This document shows, piece after piece, positions 48,034-57,887 of a stretch of 64,000 nt of DNA (its first letter is position 1; the number at the start of each line of letters is the position of its first letter). A program made the position numbers and the translations under genes. The notes under the pieces were generated by a model. The model saw only the letters and a program-made list of their open reading frames with translations. It had not been told where the DNA came from and did no database searches. The stretch is from Hemicentrotus pulcherrimus (taxonomy: Eukaryota; Echinodermata; Echinoidea; Camarodonta; Strongylocentrotidae), in the NCBI GenBank assembly GCA_003118195.1, contig BEXV01000509.1, positions 27,583 to 91,582 of the forward strand, written 5' to 3'.

Positions 48034-48070
<37 letters not shown>

Positions 48071-51000
48071 TATCTTAATATATACTCCTTTTGACCACGA
48101 TTTATATGAGTGCATTTTGCAAAAAAGAGAGAGTCGGAAAAAACCCGGAAAGGAGACGAGGGAGTACAAATTCATAAACTAGTGTAAATGTGTATCTTCA
48201 CTATCGAAAACAGGAGGGGTGTTAGAAAAGATGAGAAAGCGTATGATGAGATGAAATTGATTAAATTAAAATATTGGGCCGATGGTATGAAACAAAATTG
48301 TATTTGCATAGTCAGTGTTTTCATTTCTATGTTGTTATTGTGTATAAAGGGTGGACATCTTAAAGAAGTTTGGTCGCATACATGCTTATTAGCTTAAGCA
48401 CCTTCAGTGGAGAACAACATTGATTGAAAACCTACCTGAAATACCCACGAGTATGTAATATTGACCCGGGAAAAAAAAAGAATATTGTTATCAAAACGGA
48501 AAGCTCAATGAATAGGACCATAAATTAATTTCATATTCTGCATACATTTTCATGTGCATTTTTCTCCAATACAACAACAGCTATGTATATTGAACTTTGG
48601 ATAGAGGATGCAAAGGTTTACATATACCTCTATCTTGTGTGGAAGAAGAATAAGAATCCCACGTGACCCTCTTACCCTAGCTGACAAGGACGACATTGCA
48701 AGAGCTGCATGGAGCCGGCGGCTGGCTAATTAGTCACTGATAGACCAAACAGATGACGTTAAGAAGGTCAAAGGATAGAGACAACTGGCTTAGCAGTAAC
48801 TTGTTAAGGTTGACTCTTATTTGTGCAGTCTTTAATGTCCAATCTGAAGCTGACCATGTTGGAATGTCTGTCGCCAACAGTCTGTAGATCAGTCATTCTA
48901 TTTCACTGAAGATGTCTGACCTGATTAGTCTGAAGAGCTATTCAGATGGAAAGACACTTGGTTTATGACAATGACGAAGGTGCACCAACCTTTATCATTT
49001 CTAAAACGCATCTCAAAGTAGTAGCATTTTTTGAAGAAGTTCTCCATTACTAGGAGTTTAGTAGCCGAAAACACACCCATTTCCCAAAATATATTATTAT
49101 TTTTTTCTTTTTGGCTCAACCTCTGTGCTTTTTTTAATCATGATGATCCTCTTTACAGTTTCGATTTGCTTCTCAGAACAATTTTTTTTCCTTCAATCTT
49201 TTGTTCAAAAGCTCGTCTGCAAAGGTAAACTAATGAAGAAAACGGAGAGTGGCGGGTCAATAATGACACAACCTTACGGTCTGACTAAATATAAAACGAA
49301 CTATCCCCCCGCTGCCGAGAATTACCATTACAATTAAGATAAACGTATAAAACAGTAGCTTAAATTAAGCAATTTAAAAACAGAGATGATAAAGTTTTGT
49401 AACGCGAGACAAGCGCATCTTTTAACTAGGTTTCAGGCCCTGATCTCTTTAAAGCAATCTCAATATTTTCCGGTAATGTCGTGCAGCGTTGCACCATGGT
49501 ACGCGGTAGTGCTGATGAAGTTAATATGATCACCTCATCTATTGGCCGAAACCTCAAACAGTGGCGGGCAGCGGTATAAAATTAGATCTCTGGAATACCA
49601 TTCCAAACTTTCAACATAACGACTCCATCAGGCGAGATTGCGACCAAGTATTAGCAGGACTAGATCACTCCCTTCAAGAAGCTTGTGAGAGGAGGAATGT
49701 CCCCTGTTTAGCTGACATTAATTCTGGAATGTCGCGAGTACAAGTTGATGCAACAGACTTTACATGAACAAATAACGACAGATCGAGTTAGTGAAAGCTC
49801 GCAAGTTAAAGTACCATCTAAAATGACATCATCAATCATTGAAGACTTTTCTTCCCATCAAACATCCGACATGCTTTGGCACAATATAAAACGGTCTTAA
49901 AAGGAAGGCCCATTCCCTTTTTATAGAGCCTATACATCAGCCAATTACAAGCCGTATCCAACAGCGTTTTGATGCTGATAACATTCACAAAAGTCATCAA
50001 TTTAAATGAATGGAGGTGTCATGGTAGAGAGATTTATTCACTTGACTCTCACTCCAATGGTTGAGGGTTCCAACCTCAACCTGACATTAATGTCCTTTGG
50101 CAAGACATTAATCAACATTTGCTACTCACCACCCAGGTGTAAATGGGTAACTGGCAGCTACTTGGTTAATAACAATTGCAGGGCCCTCAGGATGAGCAGC
50201 CTAATGCTGATAGGGCTCCCCTGGGTAAACAAAATTATTAACACTATTATTTCAATTATTATCATTATAATCATGAAATAGCCCAGCTGTATCAATAGAG
50301 CTGTATGACATACTGATTTCAAGTTAGATTACGCGTAGTGCCTGAACAGGCGTTGAAGTTTAACATTCTGTTAGTGGAAAAGAGTAACCCCTGACCACAT
50401 TTCACCATAGCATGTGCTGTAAACCATTAATAGACCTGAAAGGATGAATTTATACCCAATATAGCATAGTGTAGTTATTGTGACTGAAATGAATGTGTCC
50501 CTATATAACATATTGATATGTTTTGTTCCATTTTGACTCAAGAGCATTAAAAATCTTGAAATGTACTTTAGCAAATTGATATCTTTAGTAAAGGAAGGTT
50601 AACTTTCATGAATGTAATTGAGAATGCAGGTGAATTTAAAATCAGTTTGGAAACAAATGTGAAGTTCCTTACAAATCCTTATGTGGATGTGCGAGGGCGG
50701 AAAGCGGATCTAGAATAAGAGAGTGAGGGTGTGAAATAGAGAGAGAGGAGAAAAGAAGAAGAAGAGATAACCAGCCTATCAGAAAACATTGAAAGGGCAG
50801 TTCGGGCAAACTCTGACATACGTAGATCATTAAATAAGCCCCCAAAAGGTTTCCATTAGACCGGCCTTAACTTCGTTGGTAGGCGCTTTTATAACCTTCC
50901 ACATCTTCCCATAGTCCTACCATGATGATTGGGGTACCTGGTATAATATAGATGACTCCTGGTAAATGTCAAAAGACTATTCTGATGGATTGAGATGAAC

Positions 51001-52303
51001 AGCCTAATGATAAATCAACACACACACTATCTCCTGTGATGAAAAACAAATCAACATACACTGCTTAAACTCCCTTATTCAAATCTGAAAAGAATCAACT
51101 TCTATAAAATATTGGTAAAGATACTTTAGTTTTAACGAACACCTTCTAGTAAAAACCCCGTCGTGTAAGGCCTGTATGTATATGGAAATATGTGCTTTAT
51201 TATATATATACATATTCATTTATCTAAAATGAAGTTGAATAACCGTGATAACAGTGGTCTGAATTACTGAACCGAATTTAAATTTCACGTTTATTTCATA
51301 TCACACATGTAAGACACTCTTCTTGCTGGTACACATGTTGAGAAACCCATAAGCTCTGTTCTCATTTCTTAGACCTTCCTTTAAGGTTGATCAGAAATGG
51401 CATCATTATCTTCATAATGACAGTCCCAGAATTTAATGTATATATCCTGTAAAGCTGGGTAGTTTTGTGAACGTGAACAAAATTAACATGTGAATTAAAT
51501 GGTTGCATGTGCTCTAACGAAACGTAAGCCTACACCTGGGGTTATATACTTCCATTAGCCGGAGCTTTACTTGTATGTTTATGTTACAAAATGAGTCTAG
51601 GATACAATCAAGCTTTTTTAGAAGAAAAACACCAATCATTCATGTTCTGTAAAGCTTGATCGTATTTGGCACCCAGTCATCAAATTTCGATCAAATTACA
51701 CTTTCAGCTGTTTTTGTTACCCTTTAAAGAAGTATAATCCAAGGTTGTGAACACCGAACAACACGATTAGACGTCATTTTAGACCATCATTTAACCCTCT
51801 CAGTACCACGGACAAATATATCATGTATTTAAATCATCAGCATATTGTATGAGTGGAAAACCCGCCGGCTAGCGCCTTCATCAGCCACCCATGGACATAC
51901 GTCATGAACATCACAGTGATATAACATACCTGACATTCTGATGACATGACCTTTCCTTCTTCCCGGAACCTGTCTCCCGTTTCTCAACTCATCAACCAGC
52001 CGTCAACTCTATCTTAGTGTCATAATACTCTATGAAGATTAATCTGGTCTGGAGATTTCAAACGGATCCTCATGGAACTCATTAACACTAATCATATCGG
52101 TTGAAAGGGAAAGGGTTAGTGACTGAACTGGACCAATGGTGGTAGGGTGGTGCAATTACATATGTGTAAAGGAAATATCATACTTCTGGAATATCACTTT
52201 AATAAAACGACCATTTGTTTGTTACCTTGTCATTATACTTCAATACTTTTACCAAATACACAATAATAACGTATGGTTAAAAAACAAGATGTAACTATGA
52301 CTT

Positions 52304-52337
<34 letters not shown>

Positions 52338-55300
52338 CACTGGATCTTCCACAGTTCCTGACCATGACGAAGAGAACGAGCCAGGTACGTCTCGGCTGAT
52401 GAATTTATTACGCTATTATTGAGCTTGATCTGCATGTTATGTAAATTTGAATCATTTGTAAAAATTGTTTGCTTGTTGAAAACTTTTATTTCTTCATAGG
52501 TATTGCTAAAACTCAACTCAAGAAGTAGCAAAGCTTTCTTACGCATCGAATAAAACAAAAAGTCGATAAGATCCAGAGAAAGCAATAATAACATCTGAGA
52601 TTCGTTTAAAGCTAACTCAATCTGATCTTAGCCTAACTAACCATTTACAAACATGGACGTATGATAGATGTTACACAATCTTATGCAAATAATTGAAACC
52701 AAAAATATCATCGTGTCATATTATATTGCCAAATTATAATGATCAAAGAAAAACTTCCTGCATAGGTTTACTCCACGATCCCTGCCCTAATGGAGACACT
52801 GTTATGGAAAATGGATTATATATACATACAACGGAGACCACGGAGATTGAACGTCCTGCATGTAATAAATGCGTAGTTCATTACACAATCAAAACGTAGA
52901 AAATGAAAACGTGATAAAAGTAGGTAATACAGCCCTTTGAATGGTTTCCATATTTAAACGGGTATAATCCTATAATTAAGTATACCAAATATAAACAATC
53001 GTATTCATTGACAAAAATTAACGCTTCTGAACATTACAGATAAATAATTTCAATCCTCAACGCAGCAGTACATGTTTACATCATGATGGTTGTGCTTTCT
53101 CCCCCCTTTTCAATAGATGAAGCCGCATTCGAGCCAAGGGACGTGAAAGTTCAAGCAAAGGATGTGAAAGAGTTCTATGAAATCAGGGAGGAATTGGGAA
53201 GGTAGGTATCATTCATCTCATAAACCATTCATGACGAGAAGGGATAATGTAATGAATGTATATTATCTTGTTGAATACGCTTCCCTTTTCAAAGACACAT
53301 TTAAGTGTCTGTTTAATTGCATTCCGTACCTGTTGACAGGTGAGAAGCATCGAAATGTTTGGATAGTAAATGAGATTAAAATCAAGCGTATTAACTAAAA
53401 TTGGCATGTGTGAACGCAAGCGTAGGCCGTTCTTCGCTTTAAAACAATTAGAACTGTTTTACAATATTTTGTCTGTTCTTTCTTTCTTCAGGGGAAAATT
53501 CGGTACTGTAAATAAGTGTATCGCAAAGGTGTCGAAAAAGGTTTGGGCAGCGAAATTCATCAAGGCCGAGAAACCAGAGGACAAGAAAGAAGTAAGAGAG
53601 AGTTGTTCATTTTGTAGATTATTTGCTAAAGATTGTTAAATAAATTTAACTAATTATTGTATTAAAAACAGGGAATATCCATAGTGTGTGAATATTATTA
53701 TCATCATTATGGTAAGATATTGATAATAGAACGGTAGGATTCCTCTATTAAAAGAACATATATCGGAATTTATCGTTTGAAGCTGGGTGACTCGTGTTCT
53801 GAACTACCCTGGTTGTATTGGCTTTCATTGCGAAACAACTCGTCTCATTGTAAATCATTCAAAGAGTTCATAAAATGATGTTCATGAGAGTCAGACGTCT
53901 TTAGACGCACTGAAGTACCATTGAGAAAGCTTACTCGAGGTTTAAAGTCAACTAACTGCGTGTTTCGTGCAATGACATTTAAAGTCAACGACTTAATAAA
54001 GGTGACTCCACCATGCTAATGTTGGAACTCGAAAAGGAGACATCAATCAGACTGAAACAACTCAAAGCATGGACAATCACAAACAAACATATCGTGTCAA
54101 TCATGTAGCAAACTGGATTAACTGAGTTATTCCAGAACCTATCGTGTTTTTACCAATAAACAATACCACCATGCCAAAGAACATCCTTAATTTAACACGG
54201 TGACGTCCTTTCCTCTTCCTCCGTTTCATAGGTTGAACATGAAATCGAAATTATGATGATCCTCCAGCATCCTAAACTTCTCCAGCTTTACGACGCATTC
54301 GCAACCGGGTCTAACATGGTTATGATTCTCGAATAGTGAGTTTAAGCTTAACTTACTTTCAACCATTCTCATCACTTCAGCAGGCGATATTTTCTCTGCT
54401 CTTGATTTCATCAAAGAAAAACGGAATTCGTCATGGTTGCAATCGAGTTTTAGGGGTAGAGTTGGGTTAAGTAGATGGTCGTGGATTAAAGTCAATTAAT
54501 AATGATAATGATAATAATAATAGCACTCAAAATGACAATAATTATAACAATATCAATAAGATGTATTGTTTACCAGGATAGACTCAGAAGTATTAACACT
54601 GTTCTCTTTGAGGGCCATGAAAACATATTATTACCTCGCCTTTACCCAGTGTAGGAAAATGACCACAGGGCAACAAGCCTAAGTCATAGTTTTATGATCT
54701 CTATAAAGATGCAAACTGTCTAAACGAAAACTTCAACTGAAATGAATAATACACAATCACTCTGGGTATTCACGGTCATAGACCCTCTTAGACAATTATA
54801 AACTTGAATGATCTTAATTCGCGTCACGAAATTTTTACTCGGATTTTAATGACGGGCATCTTTGATGTACGTGCTGATTTATCTAATATTTATATTGCAT
54901 ATCTTTTGTTGAATATTTTACGAAATCACACAAACTTAATGATTTTTAAAATTTGTATTCAGTGTTTCAGGAGGAGAGTTATTCGACCGCGTGGTAGACG
55001 AGGAGTTCGAATTGACAGAAGCTGTAGTCGTCTTCCTCATGAGGCAAATATGTGAAGGAGTCAAGTTCATGCATGAAAAGGGTGTTCTTCATCTAGATAT
55101 GAAGGTAATGATCTCTTTTTTATCATCCCAATTGTACAAATTCCATGCATGAAGTGGAGCTGTTTTTTCCTTCTTCTAGTTGCTAAATTGCTTATTTGTA
55201 AGGTAAATATTATTATTCCAAACACGGGAATAAAACAGATTCATTTTATTGCATTTTCACGTTAGTATCTGGAAGTAATGAGTTACAAATCAATGATTAT

Positions 55301-57887
55301 TCCAAGTTCTCCTACTTCAGATGAAGTCTATTTGAAAATGTACCTAGGCAACTCTATCGTACCTCATATTTAAAGAAGTAGGAAGGTACATTTATCAATA
55401 AATTATATATCTATGTAATTAAAGTTCATTTGTACTGTTAGGTTCAGACAAACTAGAATATATTATGCCAATTAAAATAATAGCAAAATAACTTAAGGAT
55501 ACACTGCAAGCTATACTGTAATGTAGGTTCACGTCGATAATATTACTCTCTATGTCTCCTTCACAGCCTGAGAATATTCTCTGTGTAAGAAAAAACAGCA
55601 ACAAAATCAAAATCATCGACTTCGGTCTTGCTCAGAAATACACTAAGAACCTACAGGTGTCATGTGGTACTCCAGAATTTCTTGCCCCGGAAGTAGTTTC
55701 ATATGACGACGTTTCTTACGGAACAGACATGTGGAGTGTGGGTGTTATCTGCTATATCTTGTGAGTGATGGGGGTATCTAATATTCTTTGATGGTCTCGA
55801 CTCTTAAATAGTCGAATTGCTCAGTATCTAACAACAAAAATAAGGACCTGGAAGTATCAATTTCCTGTAAGAATAATAAGAAATGTTCTCAAATAATTTG
55901 CACACTATGCTCACACTTGTGTTCACTTTATTTTTCAACTAAGTACACAATATGTGTAAACTGTGTATTAACCGTGTTCATTCCCCCCTTTTTTTTAACT
56001 ATGACCACAATGTTTTTAAATTGTTTTCATATCGTGTTAATTTGGATTCTCAACTATACTCGAAATTCTTTTTAAAATCATGTTCATTTTGCGTTTATAC
56101 TGTTATTACTCGCATTTGAGCTTCGCTTTACACACTGTTAATTCTGCTTATCAGCAATGTTTCCAGGGTTTCTAAACTGTATTCACTTTAATTCACTTCA
56201 TGTCTCATCTACGTTCAGAGTTTATCTAAACTGTCTCCAGGTTGTCATCATGGTCTTGATTGCCTATGCTCTATTTCTTATTCATGTTTGCACTGTGTTT
56301 TCTGGTGTCCTTCCAGATTGAGTGGATTCTCACCATTCATGGGTGATAACGAAGGAGAGACAATGAGTAATATTCTCAAACTTGAGTGGGACTTCGAAGA
56401 CGAGTGCTTTGATGAAATCTCAGATCTCGCCAAGAAATTCATTGAAAATCTTCTGGTGGAAGACAAGGAGTAAGTAATTTTCTGCAAGCTTATACAGGGG
56501 AATATGCTTTTTTTATTTTGTTGGCGAAAGCCTTAACAGGCCAATGTATTATACATGTAGCACTGGGATAATATCAGGGTATACAAATAGTGTTTTTTTG
56601 TTGCTTGAATAGCGACGTTGTATTGTGATTTATTTATTAAACAAATGGTGTTGACCAAGTGTTGACCAAGATCATGGATTTTGTAAAACAATTGATTTGT
56701 TGACCAATCAGAAAAGTCCTGACGAATATCCATTTTAAAAAAGTCCATGTGTTATCGTTAAAGGGATAAATAATTAAGTAAGACAAAATGTAAGTCTCTT
56801 TCTCTTTTTGTTTTGCCTGTGACTTTTACCATAGCTGTGGACTCCATTTTACACCAGTAATTCCAAGGACAACATTTTCATTCCTTATTTTCTCTTGATA
56901 TCTTTAGTGACAGACTGACATGCCCGCAGTGCTTAGAATCTGAATGGTTGACGAAGAAGGGTGTAGGAACTGGTGCTGCTCTGTCTAAGGCTAGGTTGAA
57001 AAAATATATCATCAAGAGGAGATGGCAGGTAAGAGTACGGCTGATTAGCAGGGGCGTTATGGATGGGGCGGTTTGGATGGGGGCGTCACACCACAAATGC
57101 AAAAACAAAGTGACCATCTTTTGCGATTCATCAAGAAGAGTTAATAATTTGCCAACATAAGCGTGTTTGTAATACAGAGGCGTATAGACCGGCATGTTCA
57201 GTTATCATCAAAACGTGTACGCTTGGCTTTTCTAAATTATGCGTTTTGTGTTTTCCCGCGTATTCTTTTTTATACTTAAATGAACAAACCAGTTTCGTGG
57301 TTAAAGTATTATTCAATGTTATTGCATTCCTCTTTGAAACAATGAAACCTGCTTTAGTGACCACCTGTATAGAAAGACCACCTGTCTATACAGGCTATTT
57401 TTTCCCCTTGAGTATAATTTCCAATATAAACGTGTGCTTTAATAATGAACTGTCCATGAACACCCACATATAACAACATTCTTATCTCCCTTGAGTGGTC
57501 TTCATAAACAGTTTTCACCATATCTATCCATAAAATATTGATTCATGCATATCAATAATAAAACTTTCTTTTATTTCATATCAATATTGTTTTATGCAGA
57601 TCGATATCATATATTTCGTAACATATGAAAGAGGATTAATTGACCTTTTACAAAAACAAATCAAAAATCAGCACACATCTACATTTCCTACAAAATGTTG
57701 AAACTTTTAGATGTAATCCTACAAACATATTTCATTGTAAATTCAATTAGGCCTACTTTACCAAATTAGTTGTTAATGTCGAAGCACGCTAATCTTATAT
57801 ATATATTTTTTTCATTTTCTACCTTTTGCTTTGCAGAAAGCTTTCAATGCAGTAAGAGCCATGATACGTGTAAAACGAATTATCTAA
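47193..57887 (+). CDS. MYLK: Myosin light chain kinase (FnIII-kinase-calmodulin-binding), 429 aa, 11 coding exons
   Basis: Exons 47193-47202, 47502-47801, 52355-52384, 53117-53201, 53492-53591, 54232-54335, 54963-55104, 55567-55760, 56317-56469, 56908-57028 and 57837-57887 sum to 1290 nt and join without a frame break. The FnIII domain spans about residues 4-103. The kinase domain starts near 134: Gly loop GRGKFG (141-146), ATP-binding Lys163, alpha-C Glu179, catalytic HLDMKPEN (Asp255, Lys257, Asn260), DFG at 275-277, and APE ending at Glu299, so all catalytic residues are present. HLDxKPEN is typical of MLCK and titin-type kinases. The C terminus KRRWQKAFNAVRAMIRVKRI is a calmodulin-binding helix with anchors Trp412, Phe416, Val419 and Val425 (1-5-8-14). 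It should phosphorylate myosin regulatory light chain when Ca2+/calmodulin binds. No C-terminal telokin Ig follows. Vertebrate MLCKs are longer, with Ig domains on both sides. Confidence 0.96.
47502..47801 (+). CDS. MYLK: MLCK exon 2: fibronectin type III domain
   Basis: A 300-nt, phase 1-1 exon that encodes a whole FnIII domain: Pro-rich start (EPPEPPADKPFAAKC), core Trp in NLVWAGTTYDGG, and the F-G part KKYQFRVSCINAIGKSKPS. FnIII lies just before the kinase in MLCKs. Confidence 0.95.
48035..48068. repeat. (TA)n microsatellite
   Basis: Pure TA array in MLCK intron 2. Confidence 0.95.
49525..49767 (+). other. Unassigned open frame in MLCK intron 2
   Basis: 80 codons without an ATG start; the reading includes GIKLDLWNTIPNF and QVLAGLDHSLQEACERRNVP, with balanced composition and higher GC than its surroundings. 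No splice signals of good quality. It could be a pseudogene scrap or part of a mobile element; no family recognised. Confidence 0.2.
50013..50281 (+). mobile_element. tRNA-derived SINE
   Basis: An A-box-like TGGTAGAGAG (about 50023) and a B-box-like GGTTCCAACC (50066-50075) are spaced as in tRNA genes. A body with the phrase CACCCAGGTGTAAATGGGTAAC and an (ATT)-rich tail follow. This is the structure of a pol III SINE. The body phrase also appears in scraps near 17.2-17.45 kb. Confidence 0.65.
52301..52337. repeat. (CT)n microsatellite forming the polypyrimidine tract of MLCK exon 3
   Basis: CTTTCTCTCTCTTTCTCT followed by pure CT, ending 17 nt before the exon at 52355. It supplies the pyrimidine tract for that splice site, so its length may affect recognition of the exon. 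Confidence 0.9.
52355..52384 (+). CDS. MYLK: MLCK exon 3: 30-nt microexon
   Basis: Acceptor cttccacag, donor g|gtacgt. Encodes VPDHDEENEP, an acidic hinge between FnIII and kinase. Phase 1-1, so it can be skipped without a frame change. Confidence 0.85.
53117..53201 (+). CDS. MYLK: MLCK exon 4: kinase N-lobe start
   Basis: Acceptor ttttcaatag, donor g|gtaggt. Encodes DEAAFEPRDVKV ... KEFYEIREELG; the Gly loop is split across this donor. Phase 1 in, 2 out. Confidence 0.95.
53492..53591 (+). CDS. MYLK: MLCK exon 5: Gly loop and ATP-binding lysine
   Basis: Acceptor tttcttcag, donor gaa|gtaaga. Encodes RGKFGTVNKC ... VWAAKFIKAEK; Lys163 in AAKF is the ATP-anchoring lysine. Phase 2 in, 0 out. 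Confidence 0.96.
54232..54335 (+). CDS. MYLK: MLCK exon 6: alpha-C helix and hinge
   Basis: Acceptor cgtttcatag, donor ta|gtgagt. Encodes VEHEIEIMMILQHPKLLQLY ... NMVMILE, the usual MLCK alpha-C to hinge sequence. Confidence 0.96.
54963..55104 (+). CDS. MYLK: MLCK exon 7: catalytic loop start
   Basis: Acceptor tttgtattcag, donor aag|gtaatg. Encodes YVSGGELFDRVVDEEFELTE ... GVLHLDMK. Catalytic Asp255 is in HLD. Met replaces the more usual Leu/Ile before Lys257. Confidence 0.96.
55567..55760 (+). CDS. MYLK: MLCK exon 8: DFG to APE
   Basis: Acceptor ccttcacag, donor tt|gtgagt. Encodes PENILCV ... IKIIDFGLAQKY ... CGTPEFLAPEVVSYD ... GTDMWSVGVICYI, holding the metal-binding Asp275 and the P+1 loop. 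Confidence 0.97.
56317..56469 (+). CDS. MYLK: MLCK exon 9: C-lobe
   Basis: Acceptor tccttccag, donor ga|gtaagt. Encodes LLSGFSPFMGDNEGETMSNI ... LAKKFIENLLVEDK, typical of the CaMK group. Confidence 0.96.
56908..57028 (+). CDS. MYLK: MLCK exon 10: kinase end and autoinhibitory region
   Basis: Acceptor gatatctttag, donor cag|gtaaga. Encodes DDRLTCPQCLESEWL, then a linker and SKARLKKYIIKRRWQ, the basic autoinhibitory stretch that leads into the calmodulin site. The donor splits the calmodulin helix. Confidence 0.95.
57837..57887 (+). CDS. MYLK: MLCK exon 11: calmodulin-binding C terminus
   Basis: Acceptor tgctttgcag. Encodes KAFNAVRAMIRVKRII, then TAA. With Trp412 of the previous exon it completes the 1-5-8-14 motif. 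The KA-x-NAVRA core parallels the vertebrate smooth-muscle MLCK calmodulin site. Confidence 0.93.
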   Translation, partial: KAFNAVRAMIRVKRII

